A stretch of DNA of 64,000 nt from CAXBNB01 sp040151475 (GCF_040151475.1 NZ_JBDKWG010000130.1:62001-126000); one strand, 5' to 3'. Positions 52,504 to 61,944 are shown, counted from the first letter of the stretch. Numbers and translations are program-made. Notes: generated by a model not told the origin, from the letters alone.

Positions 52504-54387
52504 ATGAACTATAAATTGTTGCGATTGTCCTTAGCTGTTATATTTTCCACTACGGCAACTTTGTGTTTTTCTCAAAAACTAATCATCTCAGAATCCAATA
52601 TTGAAGTTACTTTGGGTAGCTCGGTAGATTTCACCGTAAAAAAATCAACCAGCGAGGATGAAAATACAGAAATTCAAATGTCCAAAGCTCCTTCAGGGGC
52701 AAAATTAAACCCAACTACTGGAGAATTTCACTGGACACCTACTAAAGAGAATCTTGGTACAACCGGAATTATTTTTTACCTATTGGACTCATCAAGTATT
52801 GTACTGGCAGAAGATATAGTGACCATACATGTGGAAGGATTGGATATGGCTCCAAAACTAATCATAGAGGAAGTCTCTATAAATGATGTGCCTCAAACCT
52901 ATATTTCAGGAGAGTTATCCATCAATGAAAAAGATAAGCTGCACATCTCTGCCAAACTCAAAGATGAGAATCCTGAAAAATTATTTTTTACCTACTTTTT
53001 TAATGGTGACATAAATCAAAGGGAATTAATTAATGGATCAGTATTATACAACACTGCCAGTCAGCAAATTGATTTTTATTTTCAACCTAATGAGACACAA
53101 GCAAGAACAGGACATATAGATTGGAATGTAAAACTACTGGATCAAAATGGAAAACAAGGAAATTTCAACCTGAGAATCAATATTGCAAACGTTGACTTCC
53201 CTCCTGTGATTCTGAACAAACAAAGTAAAAAAAGTATCCGGGATGAATACACTTATACCTTTCATCCTATCATAAACAATGATGATAACGATAAGCTTGT
53301 ATTTCAATACAAGCCTGATGACAACATCAAGGGCATCAATATGAATGACGCCACAGGTGACATCACCTGGGATATCAAAGCTAGTGATATGGTGGAGAAC
53401 AAAATATATAAGATATATTTTAAAGTGTCAGAATTGGATGAGCCCGCCCATTTTGATGAATTCACCCTCGAGCTGGAATGGTCTGCCACAAACAAACCAC
53501 CTATAATAAAAGCCATACCGGGATGGAATGTAAAAGAGGGATTGGAAAACACTTATCAGATCATAGCCGAAGACCCTAATTTGGATGACGAACTCAGCTA
53601 TTTCTTTGCAGGAGGAAGCTCCTTTAGCGGAATGACTCTGGATGAAAAAACAGGCATTATTACCTTCAAACCATTGCATAGTATGGTTTCAAAATCTAAT
53701 GGCACCATGGACATACAAGTGGGCATCCGTGTGATGGACAAAAAAGGACTTGATGTTATAGGACAGATTCCTATAAAAGTTTTTGACAGACCTGATCCAA
53801 ACAGATTGGAAGACACATACCTCCACTTGAAAAACGAGATGGATATAATGTTAAAAAAATCAAAAGAGATTAAAGAAAAAATGATCTTTCTGGATGGAAG
53901 ACTAAAATCACAAAGAAGAACTACTACTATTGTTCTCTCGGCCATTACACTTGCAGGAGCTATATTTTCAAGCCTTCCTGATGACACGTTTTTAAGAAAG
54001 GCATCTCCCGGAATAGTCGGTTTACCTGCGGCATATTCCCTTATTATGGCAGTAGATATCAAAGACGAAGAATCCATCACCACACTTAAGCAGCAAGCAG
54101 GAGAACTGGCAACTATATTGGATCATAAACTCAACAGACTCAACCAATACAATACAGTAGAAAAAGAACAACTCAGTAACGATGCTGAATTTATTACGCT
54201 CATCAATCAATACAATGACGATGAAACACTTAGAAATCAGGCAAGTACTCTGAATAAGTTAAATACAGGATACAGTACCATATCCAATATAAAAAAATAC
54301 CAGAAAATATTGAAACGATATGACAACAAGGAAAGGAAAGCTGGTTTTAGAAAATATTTTAATAAGAACAGTAAACAAACAGAGTAA
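52504..54387 (+). CDS. Secreted multi-domain Ig-like protein with C-terminal membrane helix and coiled coil
   Basis: About 627 residues from the ATG at 52504, where a signal peptide starts (cleavage after CFSQ). Residues ~25-440 look like repeated Ig-like/putative-Ig (He_PIG/cadherin-like) units, each with a P-S-G/T-G-E/D-W motif such as APSGAKLNPTTGEFHWTP, NDATGDITWDI and MTLDEKTGIITFKPL. After ~residue 445 a charged helical part (LKNEMDIMLKKSKEIKEKM), a hydrophobic segment (~480-510: TTTIVLSAITLAGAIFSSL) and coiled-coil helices follow. Role unknown; perhaps a cell-surface adhesin or scaffold. 49 nt upstream of the eight-haem cytochrome gene, so perhaps co-transcribed. Confidence 0.7.
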   Translation: MNYKLLRLSLAVIFSTTATLCFSQKLIISESNIEVTLGSSVDFTVKKSTSEDENTEIQMSKAPSGAKLNPTTGEFHWTPTKENLGTTGIIFYLLDSSSIVLAEDIVTIHVEGLDMAPKLIIEEVSINDVPQTYISGELSINEKDKLHISAKLKDENPEKLFFTYFFNGDINQRELINGSVLYNTASQQIDFYFQPNETQARTGHIDWNVKLLDQNGKQGNFNLRINIANVDFPPVILNKQSKKSIRDEYTYTFHPIINNDDNDKLVFQYKPDDNIKGINMNDATGDITWDIKASDMVENKIYKIYFKVSELDEPAHFDEFTLELEWSATNKPPIIKAIPGWNVKEGLENTYQIIAEDPNLDDELSYFFAGGSSFSGMTLDEKTGIITFKPLHSMVSKSNGTMDIQVGIRVMDKKGLDVIGQIPIKVFDRPDPNRLEDTYLHLKNEMDIMLKKSKEIKEKMIFLDGRLKSQRRTTTIVLSAITLAGAIFSSLPDDTFLRKASPGIVGLPAAYSLIMAVDIKDEESITTLKQQAGELATILDHKLNRLNQYNTVEKEQLSNDAEFITLINQYNDDETLRNQASTLNKLNTGYSTISNIKKYQKILKRYDNKERKAGFRKYFNKNSKQTE

Positions 54388-54436
54388 TAGTCAAACTCTA
54401 ACCTTTCTTTATTTAAAAACCTCTTAACCATAATTA

Positions 54437-56731
54437 ATGCCTTCGTTCCAAAAAAAATCTTCTCGCCCACTAATAATTGCGGTTATTCTTTTTTGGACAG
54501 TTACATTGGCATACTTTGGATGCCAGCCTGAAAGTACTTCATCCCAAAAGGAAAATAGTGCGACAGCAAAGGAATCAGTACTCAAAACCAGAGACATGTT
54601 TCTTGGAGAGCAAAACTGTATGGACTGCCATCAGGATCAGTACCATAATTGGGAAGACTCTCATCATGCGTATTCGATGCAGCCAGCAGACAGCACCAAT
54701 GTAAAGGCCTCTTTTAAAGGTGAGAAGTTTGAAAAAGACGGTATTACTTTTACTTTTTTTCAAAAAAATGACAAGTACTGGGTAAATACTAAAGATGTAG
54801 AAGGAGGCTATAAAGACTTTGAAATACTCTACACCTTCGGCATTACTCCCTTGCAACAATACCTCGTTGCGCTACCGGGAGGAAAAATGCAGGCACTGGA
54901 AACTGCCTGGGATACAAAGAATAATAAATGGTTTCACTTATATGACCATCTTAAACTCACGCACAATGAATGGGTGAACTGGACTGGTGGAGCTATGAAC
55001 TGGAACACTATGTGTGCCCAGTGTCATTCTACTTATCTTGAGAAAAATTTTGACGACAATAAAAACACTTTTGACACAAAATGGGCGAGTGTAAATGTGA
55101 GCTGTGAAGCCTGTCACGGAGCTGGCAAGAAGCATATTGACTACATCGATTCGGAAGAGTATAAGAACAACCAAAAAGTACCTGGCTCACACTTGCAACT
55201 TACCAACAACAACTCTTCCAAAGAGCAAGTAAACTCATGTGCACCATGCCATTCACGCAGAGGGCAGCTTACTGAAGTTTACGATCATGAAGGAGAATAC
55301 CTTGACAATTTCATCCCCTCAATACTCACAGACGGTCTCTATCATGCTGACGGGCAAATCCAGGATGAAGTATATGTTTATGGATCTTTTACTCAAAGTA
55401 AAATGTATCATAACAATGTAAAATGCACCAATTGTCATGATCCTCATACTACGAAAATAAAATTTCAAGACAACCAATTGTGTTTGCAATGTCATGAACC
55501 AAAATACGACTCTAAAGACCATCACTTTCATGAAGAATCGAATGAAGGAACTAAATGCGTCAATTGCCACATGCCAGGTAAGTACTACATGGGAGTTGAT
55601 TTTAGAAGGGATCATAGCCTAAGAATCCCTCGCCCAGACTTATCTGTCGAATATGGCACTCCGAATGCCTGCAACCAATGCCACGAAGACAAAAGTCCTG
55701 AGTGGGCAGCCAAACAAGTGGAGAACTGGCATGGAAAAGAACGTCCTTATCATTTTTCAGAAGATCTGATCGTAGGTCGCCGCAGAGAACCGGAATACGT
55801 ATCGAATCTATTACTCATGCTGGCCGATACGGCTCAACCTGTTATCGCAAGAGCCACTGCACTGCAATACATCAACGAAACCCCAATCTCTGATGGCAAC
55901 TTAGAGATTATCCCATTTTTAAAAAATCCTGAACCTCTTATAAGGATTCAGGCGATCCGGTCTTTGAATGATTTACCAGTGGTAGAAAGGATAAGTAATG
56001 TATCTCCCCTTCTTCGTGATCCCGTGAGGGCAGTAAGAGTAGCCGCCGTAGATATACTGCTGGATGCACCACAAGATCAAATCCCAGGGTTGTATCGTCA
56101 GGACTTTCAGAAGGCATCCAATGAATTTTATGAATACTTACAAGCCAATGTGGATGCCCGAGATGGCCAGTTTGCTTTTGCACAATATTATGACCGTTTA
56201 AACCAGCCGCAAAATGCAGAAAAGTATTACTTAAAAGCACTAAAAGGCGATAGCTTGTACAATATGTCACGGTTGAATTTGGGGATTTTGTACAATAAAC
56301 AAGGCAGAAATGAAGAAGCTATTAAGATGTACAATGAAGTGATAAACATTGAGCCAAATTATGGACCGGCATATTACTCATTGGGATTACTTTATGCCGA
56401 ATTGAATCAACTGGACAAAACCGTGGAATATCTAAAGAAAACCATAGAAGTGATGCCTGAAAACCTGAGGGCATATTACAATTTGGGACTTGCCCTTCAA
56501 AATGTGGAAAAACCTAAAGAAGCCGAACAAGTTTATATTGATGCACTAAAAGTTTCTCCTGATTACTGGGAAATTCACAACGCCATAGGAATACTGTATT
56601 ATCAGCAAGGGAATTTTAGCAAGGCAAAACATCATATTGATTTACTGGTGAATCAATTTCCGAACAACAATGACTTAAAGAATTTTCAAAATCAAGTCAA
56701 TCAAATGTTGAATTCATCGAAGGTACAATAG
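54437..56731 (+). CDS. Eight-haem cytochrome c lipoprotein with HEAT and TPR repeats
   Basis: 764 residues with a signal peptide/lipobox AYFGC (Cys29). Eight CxxCH motifs start at residues 61, 193, 223, 268, 330, 349, 374 and 412, in a region resembling cytochrome c554/NrfA-like multihaem proteins, with extra His residues as likely sixth ligands. Residues ~440-565 look like HEAT repeats (PVIARATALQYINET), and ~575-764 contain about five TPR units (YYNLGLALQNVEKPKEAEQVY). Probable role: periplasmic electron transfer or reduction of an oxidised nitrogen or sulphur compound. Exact substrate unknown. Confidence 0.88.
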   Translation: MPSFQKKSSRPLIIAVILFWTVTLAYFGCQPESTSSQKENSATAKESVLKTRDMFLGEQNCMDCHQDQYHNWEDSHHAYSMQPADSTNVKASFKGEKFEKDGITFTFFQKNDKYWVNTKDVEGGYKDFEILYTFGITPLQQYLVALPGGKMQALETAWDTKNNKWFHLYDHLKLTHNEWVNWTGGAMNWNTMCAQCHSTYLEKNFDDNKNTFDTKWASVNVSCEACHGAGKKHIDYIDSEEYKNNQKVPGSHLQLTNNNSSKEQVNSCAPCHSRRGQLTEVYDHEGEYLDNFIPSILTDGLYHADGQIQDEVYVYGSFTQSKMYHNNVKCTNCHDPHTTKIKFQDNQLCLQCHEPKYDSKDHHFHEESNEGTKCVNCHMPGKYYMGVDFRRDHSLRIPRPDLSVEYGTPNACNQCHEDKSPEWAAKQVENWHGKERPYHFSEDLIVGRRREPEYVSNLLLMLADTAQPVIARATALQYINETPISDGNLEIIPFLKNPEPLIRIQAIRSLNDLPVVERISNVSPLLRDPVRAVRVAAVDILLDAPQDQIPGLYRQDFQKASNEFYEYLQANVDARDGQFAFAQYYDRLNQPQNAEKYYLKALKGDSLYNMSRLNLGILYNKQGRNEEAIKMYNEVINIEPNYGPAYYSLGLLYAELNQLDKTVEYLKKTIEVMPENLRAYYNLGLALQNVEKPKEAEQVYIDALKVSPDYWEIHNAIGILYYQQGNFSKAKHHIDLLVNQFPNNNDLKNFQNQVNQMLNSSKVQ

Positions 56732-56883
56732 CAACTTTTGTACTCTTTTATCTTGAGGTAATTTCTGTCTTCTTTACGCCTTCCATGAAAAAATAATGCC
56801 ACCCCTCACTCATTTTTTTATTTTCAGAAGAATTGATTTTTTAATTTGATCATAAAGGATAACTTAGCTACTGACATTGAGAA

Positions 56884-56916
56884 AAATCAATCACCTCCTA
56901 AGGTTTTGATTGATTT
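56884..56916. promoter_or_regulatory. Inverted repeat upstream of the SiaC-like gene
   Basis: Ten-bp perfect arms AAATCAATCA (56884-56893) / TGATTGATTT (56907-56916) separated by 13 nt, 38 nt before the start of the gene at 56954. Possible operator or hairpin; no T run follows. Confidence 0.35.
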
Positions 56917-56953
56917 CAATTTTCATCCTTTAGCTATGGAGTCATATTAATCA

Positions 56954-57385
56954 ATGGTAAATCAAAACGCAGGTAAAAGACAAGGGATCGAGGTAAAAAA
57001 AGTGGACAAATTGGTTATTCGACCAACTCGCATCACCCCTTTGGTATATTTTGATCCTGATCGGGCTTTATTAGAACTAAGAGGTAAATCCAGTCCTGAA
57101 AATTCCATACAATTCTATAAAAGGCTTCTCATCGCACTTGAGCGGTATGCCCACTATGGCACTAAAGATATCACTGCCAATTTTAAATTGGAGTATTTCA
57201 ATACAAGCTCTTCAAAGTGCCTGTTTGATGCTTTCAAAAGGTTGATGAAAGCGCAACAAAGGGGGATATCGCTAACCATAAACTGGTACTACGAAGAGTA
57301 CGACACTGACATGCTGGAGTCTGGGGAAGATTACAGTGACTTGCTTGGCTTCAAATTCAACTATATAGAAACCGTCTTCAATTGA
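56954..57385 (+). CDS. SiaC-like (DUF1987) regulatory phosphoprotein
   Basis: 143 residues of the PF09345 family: TRITPLVYFDPDRALLELRG, GKSSPENSIQFYKRLLIALE, FKLEYFNTSSSKCLF and INWYYEEYDTDMLE. In Pseudomonas SiaC is phosphorylated and controls a diguanylate cyclase; Bacteroidota homologues often lie near sensor kinases. Here it stands alone, 222 nt after the cytochrome gene. Cytoplasmic. Partner genes are not in the window. Confidence 0.9.
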   Translation: MVNQNAGKRQGIEVKKVDKLVIRPTRITPLVYFDPDRALLELRGKSSPENSIQFYKRLLIALERYAHYGTKDITANFKLEYFNTSSSKCLFDAFKRLMKAQQRGISLTINWYYEEYDTDMLESGEDYSDLLGFKFNYIETVFN

Positions 57386-57534
57386 CATTATTTAGAAAAT
57401 TTAGAAAACAAAACCATTTTGTTGTACAGTTTACTCTGTTTCATTTTCATGCAATGAAAACCAAAATTGAATTATTTTAGTCAGATGATTAAACCAATTC
57501 AAACTTTCACACTCTAAGCCACAAATCAAACAAC

Positions 57535-58074
57535 GTGGAAGAAAAGGATTTAATAGAAAAAATTCGGAATCCCGACACCAAAAACTATGGGTTTAACCTT
57601 CTGGTAAGAGAATACCAGGAAAGGATATATTGGCATGTAAGGAAAATGGTGATTGACCATGATGACGCTGATGATCTGGTGCAGGAAGTATTTATAAAGG
57701 TTTGGAAAAATCTGGATAAATTTAGGGAAGACTCAAGGCTTTATACCTGGATATATCGCATTGCGACCAATGAGTGCCTCAATTTTTTAAACAAAAAGAA
57801 AGATAAATTCTTCCTGCCTATTAATGATGTAGCGGCAGAATTAAGTAGTAAACTGGATTCAGGAAGCTATATCAGTGGTGATGAAATTCAAATGAAACTT
57901 CAAAAGGCACTGCTCAAGTTACCTGACAAACAAAGGTTGGTGTTTAACATGAAGTATTTCGATGAAATGAAGTTTACCGAAATTGCAGAAATTACCGAGA
58001 CGAGCGTTGGGGCATTAAAAGCCAGCTATCATTTGGCTGTAAAAAAAATAGAACAAAATTTAAAAATTGATTAA
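57535..58074 (+). CDS. ECF sigma factor (RpoE-like)
   Basis: 179 residues. The start is a GTG at 57535, giving MEEKDLIEKIRNPDTKNYG; no ATG lies at a suitable place. Sigma-2 (~20-90) with IDHDDADDLVQEVFIKVWKNL and TWIYRIATNECLN, sigma-4 (~120-175) with LPDKQRLVFNMKYFDEMKFTEIAEIT. Belongs to the RpoE-type ECF group. It starts a small operon with an anti-sigma-like membrane protein and an exported LTxxQ-type protein, so it most likely answers envelope stress. Confidence 0.95.
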   Translation: MEEKDLIEKIRNPDTKNYGFNLLVREYQERIYWHVRKMVIDHDDADDLVQEVFIKVWKNLDKFREDSRLYTWIYRIATNECLNFLNKKKDKFFLPINDVAAELSSKLDSGSYISGDEIQMKLQKALLKLPDKQRLVFNMKYFDEMKFTEIAEITETSVGALKASYHLAVKKIEQNLKID

Positions 58075-58118
58075 ACCTTTAAACAAAAACAACATCTAAG
58101 CCCTAGATTATCAACAAG

Positions 58119-58697
58119 ATGAGTAAAAAACCGGACATATCGAAACTGAATAAAAAAGCACCCTATAGTGTCCCAAATGACTATTTCGAAAAACTTCCGG
58201 ATATCATACAATCGAGAATAGCACTGGAAGAAGATGAAGAGAATGTAGTTGTTTTTGACTCAGTGAAAACAAGCAAAAAACTTCCATTTGAAGTACCTGA
58301 AAGATACTTTGAACAATTGCCTTCTGTCATTCAGAATAAAACTCAAAAATCTAAAAAGAGTAGAGTAATCTCTTTCGGGTTTGAACAACAACAAATAAAA
58401 TGGGTGTTGATTCCAGCAGCAATAGCCGTTTTTGTATTGGGATATTCATTATTTTTCAACCAAAAGACAGAAACTGTCAATACTGAAGAACTAATTGCTC
58501 AGGTAAGCTCGGAAGATTTGATAGCCTACCTTGAAATGAGTGACCTCTCAACTGATGAAATCATAAGCACCGTGAATTTTGAAGAGATAGACTTAGAGTT
58601 TGAAAACACAGAGTCTGACATGCTTGATGAATTGAATTTTAGTGATGAGGAAATAGACGACCTTTTGATTGAATTTAGTCTGGAAACAGATGTTTAA
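58119..58697 (+). CDS. Probable anti-sigma factor with tandem VPxxYFExLP repeats, one membrane helix
   Basis: 192 residues. The cytoplasmic N-terminus has two copies of an 18-residue unit (APYSVPNDYFEKLPDIIQ at 14-31 and LPFEVPERYFEQLPSVIQ at 55-72). A single membrane helix lies at ~95-113, followed by an acidic periplasmic tail with ELIAQVSSEDLIAYLEMSD. 44 nt after the sigma gene. This layout matches small membrane anti-sigma proteins of Bacteroidota, but I see no zinc-binding HxxxC motif. No named family. Confidence 0.68.
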   Translation: MSKKPDISKLNKKAPYSVPNDYFEKLPDIIQSRIALEEDEENVVVFDSVKTSKKLPFEVPERYFEQLPSVIQNKTQKSKKSRVISFGFEQQQIKWVLIPAAIAVFVLGYSLFFNQKTETVNTEELIAQVSSEDLIAYLEMSDLSTDEIISTVNFEEIDLEFENTESDMLDELNFSDEEIDDLLIEFSLETDV

Positions 58698-58720
58698 TAA
58701 AAAATTAAAGAACTTTGAAT

Positions 58721-59227
58721 ATGAAAAATTTACGTTTTAACCGAATACTATTTTCTGCACTGCTAATGCTGGGGTCAATAGTTGGTTATGGTCAAAGCGG
58801 AGATGCTTTAAAAAAGCTGGAAGCTGCCAAAATCGGACTAATTACAGAACGCCTTGGCCTTACTCCTGAACAGGCTCAAAAATTTTGGCCCATCTATCAG
58901 GAATATGCTCAAAAACAAAAAACCATACAGTCTGACTTTATGGAAATAAGAAAGAATTATGACCGCACCTCTGCCAGTGACGAAGAAACAAGGGAAATGC
59001 TAAAAAAGGGACAGGCTATAAAACAAACCAAGTTAAACCTGGAAAAAGAATATTCCGACAAAATGCTCAATGTCATCGATACCAAACAATTAATGTCTTT
59101 GAGGGAAGCCGAAGGGGATTTTAGAAAAATGTTGCTTAGAAAATTAGAGCAACGACAAAGTCAACAACAAAACAGGGAACAGATTCGTCAACAAAATCAG
59201 CAAAGATTGAATCAAAAAAGAAACTAA
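58721..59227 (+). CDS. Periplasmic LTxxQ/Spy-CpxP-like protein
   Basis: 168 residues from the ATG at 58721. Signal peptide (cleavage after VGYGQ), then a highly charged helical protein with RLGLTPEQAQKFWPIYQEY, the LTxxQ-type motif, and a C-terminus rich in Gln and Arg (EQRQSQQQNREQIRQ). Such proteins act as periplasmic stress sensors or chaperones. Third gene of the sigma operon, 23 nt behind the anti-sigma gene. Ends at a 15-bp hairpin. Confidence 0.82.
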   Translation: MKNLRFNRILFSALLMLGSIVGYGQSGDALKKLEAAKIGLITERLGLTPEQAQKFWPIYQEYAQKQKTIQSDFMEIRKNYDRTSASDEETREMLKKGQAIKQTKLNLEKEYSDKMLNVIDTKQLMSLREAEGDFRKMLLRKLEQRQSQQQNREQIRQQNQQRLNQKRN

Positions 59228-59234
59228 CATAAAA

Positions 59235-59280
59235 TCAGGTTTATGATGACCAAAAGTGTTTACGATCATCATAAACCTGA
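59235..59280 (+). terminator. Hairpin terminator of the ECF operon
   Basis: Perfect 15-bp stem TCAGGTTTATGATGA (59235-59249) / TCATCATAAACCTGA (59266-59280), 16-nt loop, followed by ATAAATATTTT. No long T run, but the stem is strong. Confidence 0.75.
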
Positions 59281-59289
59281 ATAAATATT

Positions 59290-60327
59290 TTGAACATAAT
59301 TAATTTGAGAGCCTCTACTCTACACATATTTATTATTTCAATTTCCTTTTTTTCTGTCTTGTCTTATCATAGCAAGGCACAAGAAAGTGACTCAACTGAA
59401 CTGGCTAATCTAACAGCCGAGTTGGATGCTATTTTCGCCAATGAAAGTGACTCTTTAAGCCTCATGAATCTAATTGACAGCATCTTATCCAGCGATATTT
59501 CTGGTTCGTTTCTCTCCTTAAGATTGGGCTATTCCAGCAGGATCACTTCTGCGGGAAGAAGCTTCGGTGTAGACCAGCAAGGCATCATACCAAGTGTATC
59601 TTACTACCATAAATCTGGTTTGTTCGGAGATGCTACAGGAATATGGAACAATGAGCTTGAGCCGAAATATTACCTTACCATTCTCACCGCAGGATATATT
59701 GGAAGTATTTCAAATAAGTGGTCTTATGCCCTGTCCTACGATCATTCATTTTACCATTCTTCAGATGATACCTATTCTTTTCCATTGACCAATTCACTAA
59801 ACTCTTCATTGACAGTAGATTTAAAACATATATACACTGGGATTGACTACTCTTTTTCTTTTGGTGATGACACAGCCAATAGTATCAGTTGGAATGCCAC
59901 CGGCGTGATTAAGAAAAAAGCTTTTAAACCATTCAAAACGGTCTCTTTTTTACCTTCTATTTCTATTTTATTTGGCACTCAAAATATAACTGACCAATAC
60001 AATGCAGCTGAACCAAGACCTGTTTTGGCAAACCTGACCGATGCAGAGATCGAAATAATAGCCAGAAGAAGAAGGCTAAGCCAACTACAAAAGCAAAGAC
60101 TCATTGATGCAAGAGATGAAGCTCAAGCTGGCCAAACCACTTCAACTTCAAAGCAATTTGGATTAATGAATTACTACATTTCGTTACCCATTCTTCTTAC
60201 TTCTGACAAATTTGGAATCACAATAAGCTACAACTACAATATCCCCAAAGCAATTACAGGTTCAGATTACAGCACAGAATCAAACGGCTACTTCGGCTTT
60301 ACTTTATCCTATAATTTAGGATTCTAA
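59290..60327 (+). CDS. Outer membrane beta-barrel-like protein, unknown function
   Basis: 345 residues. The start is a TTG at 59290 (no ATG precedes the signal peptide, cleavage after SKAQ). The mature protein has alternating aromatic beta-strands (YYHKSGLFGDATGIW, YYLTILTAGYIGSIS, YALSYDHSFYHSSDD) and ends in GFTLSYNLGF with a terminal Phe, the signature of an outer membrane barrel. No family recognised. Independent of the upstream operon because a hairpin separates them. Confidence 0.7.
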   Translation: MNIINLRASTLHIFIISISFFSVLSYHSKAQESDSTELANLTAELDAIFANESDSLSLMNLIDSILSSDISGSFLSLRLGYSSRITSAGRSFGVDQQGIIPSVSYYHKSGLFGDATGIWNNELEPKYYLTILTAGYIGSISNKWSYALSYDHSFYHSSDDTYSFPLTNSLNSSLTVDLKHIYTGIDYSFSFGDDTANSISWNATGVIKKKAFKPFKTVSFLPSISILFGTQNITDQYNAAEPRPVLANLTDAEIEIIARRRRLSQLQKQRLIDARDEAQAGQTTSTSKQFGLMNYYISLPILLTSDKFGITISYNYNIPKAITGSDYSTESNGYFGFTLSYNLGF

Positions 60328-60353
60328 AACACGGGTATTCTACGAACCAATTG

Positions 60354-60361
60354 TACCTTTG
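60354..60361 (+). promoter_or_regulatory. Possible -7 promoter element of xseA
   Basis: TACCTTTG fits TAnnTTTG and lies 23 nt ahead of the xseA start; no clean TTG at the right distance upstream, so confidence is low. Confidence 0.4.
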
Positions 60362-60384
60362 CATTTGATCAACTACATTGAAAA

Positions 60385-61608
60385 TTGGATTCTCTTACCC
60401 TTTTAGAATTTAATCAACTTATCAAATCCGTTCTGGACAACAGTCTGGACAAATCCTATTGGATCATTGCTGAAATTGGCGAAATGAATGTAAACCAAAA
60501 AGGCCATTGCTATCTGGAATTGGTAGAAAAAAAAGACAACTACATTCTTGCAAAAAACAGAGCTACCATTTGGTCTTACACCTTTTCGAATCTCAGCAAT
60601 TGGTTTGAAAACATGACTGGAACGACCTTACAGTCGGGTATGAAGGTACTTGTCAATGCATCTGTCCAATACCATGAAGTATATGGATTTAGTCTGAACA
60701 TCAAAGACGTTGATCCTAATTTCACTATTGGGGAACGAGAACGCAAAAAACAAGAAACCATCAAAAGGTTGGAAGCGGAAGGTATTTTTGATATGAATAA
60801 ATCTGTTTCCCTGCCGTTGATTCCCCAGCGTATAGCCATCATCAGTTCGGAAAGTGCTGCCGGATATGGCGATTTTATTCATCAGTTGGAAAACAATCCG
60901 TATGGATACAAAGTGCACGCACAACTATTTCAAGCTGTAATGCAAGGAGATCAGGCTGTTGAATCTATCATACAGTCACTTCACAGAATATATAATTTGG
61001 AAAATCAATTTGAACTGGTGATCATCATTCGTGGTGGTGGTGCCAAAACAGATTTGGATTGTTTTGACGATTATGAGTTATGTGCTCATGTCGCCCAGTT
61101 CCCACTGCCAGTAGTTACTGGCATAGGGCATGAACGAGACAATACCATTGTAGATTTAGTGGCCAACACCAGAATGAAAACTCCAACGGCCGTTGCTGAA
61201 TTTATCATCAGTGGATTCATAGATTTTGAATCCAATATAAATGAACTGTATGATCAAATTTCATCACGATCAGGAGAGGTAATTAGAAGACATGATGAAT
61301 ACCTCAGCAACCTGATGTATCAACTTAGTTTATCTGTTCAAAACAAAGTTCACCAACACGACCTGATTCTCAGCAAACTGGAAGTAAACATTAAAACACG
61401 ATCGTTGCAAACCATAGAAAAACAAAAGAACAGGCTTAATCTTTTTGAAAAATCGATTTCAGCAGCTGATCCACAAAAAATACTGGAACGAGGTTTTACC
61501 ATAACAAAAATAAACGGGCAACCAATGTTGAAAATTAAAAGCATTAAAACCGGAGACGAAGTAGAAACTACAACTAAAACCGGTACAATTAAAAGTACTG
61601 TAAACTAA
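60385..61608 (+). CDS. xseA: Exodeoxyribonuclease VII large subunit
   Basis: 407 residues from a TTG start at 60385 (first codons read MDSLTLLEFNQLIKS). N-terminal OB-fold for ssDNA binding (WIIAEIGEMNVNQKGHCYLEL), then the catalytic domain with FELVIIIRGGGAKTDLDCFDD and the conserved PVVTGIGHERDNTIVDLVA plus a long coiled coil. Degrades ssDNA from both ends to oligonucleotides. Six nt before xseB. Length normal. Confidence 0.97.
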   Translation: MDSLTLLEFNQLIKSVLDNSLDKSYWIIAEIGEMNVNQKGHCYLELVEKKDNYILAKNRATIWSYTFSNLSNWFENMTGTTLQSGMKVLVNASVQYHEVYGFSLNIKDVDPNFTIGERERKKQETIKRLEAEGIFDMNKSVSLPLIPQRIAIISSESAAGYGDFIHQLENNPYGYKVHAQLFQAVMQGDQAVESIIQSLHRIYNLENQFELVIIIRGGGAKTDLDCFDDYELCAHVAQFPLPVVTGIGHERDNTIVDLVANTRMKTPTAVAEFIISGFIDFESNINELYDQISSRSGEVIRRHDEYLSNLMYQLSLSVQNKVHQHDLILSKLEVNIKTRSLQTIEKQKNRLNLFEKSISAADPQKILERGFTITKINGQPMLKIKSIKTGDEVETTTKTGTIKSTVN

Positions 61609-61614
61609 ATACCA

Positions 61615-61803
61615 ATGGCTAAAAAGAAACCTTCTTATAAAGAAGCACAATCGGAACTGGAAGAAATCGTAAACAAACTCGAAAGCGAATCAACAGATAT
61701 AGATGACTTAACAGAGTTGACGAAAAGAGCGACAGAGCTGGTAAAGTATTGTAGAGAAAAATTACGATCTACTGAAGAGGAGTTAAAGGCCAATTCGGAA
61801 TAA
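61615..61803 (+). CDS. xseB: Exodeoxyribonuclease VII small subunit
   Basis: 62 residues: SYKEAQSELEEIVNKLESES and LVKYCREKLRSTEEEL, the two-helix hairpin of the family. It binds XseA in the holoenzyme. Convergent with the phosphatase gene; followed by two hairpins. Confidence 0.96.
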   Translation: MAKKKPSYKEAQSELEEIVNKLESESTDIDDLTELTKRATELVKYCREKLRSTEEELKANSE

Positions 61804-61831
61804 CCGTACTATGTCATAATATAAATCCCGC

Positions 61832-61894
61832 TCCCGTTTTGTGTCTCCACAAACGGGAATCATTTTTGAGAATGTTTGTGCGGACACAAACATT
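61832..61894. terminator. Two tandem hairpins between convergent xseB and phosphatase genes
   Basis: First stem TCCCGTTTTGT (61832-61842) / ACAAACGGGA (61849-61858) with one bulged T, followed by ATCATTTTT on the plus strand; it should end xseA-xseB. Second stem AATGTTTGTG (61871-61880) / CACAAACATT (61885-61894) with loop CGGA, facing the minus-strand gene. Both share the TTTGTG...CACAAA core. Confidence 0.75.
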
Positions 61895-61944
61895 GGCTTT
61901 TAAAGCAAATGTGACAAAGAGGAAAACATTAACAACATTAAGCT

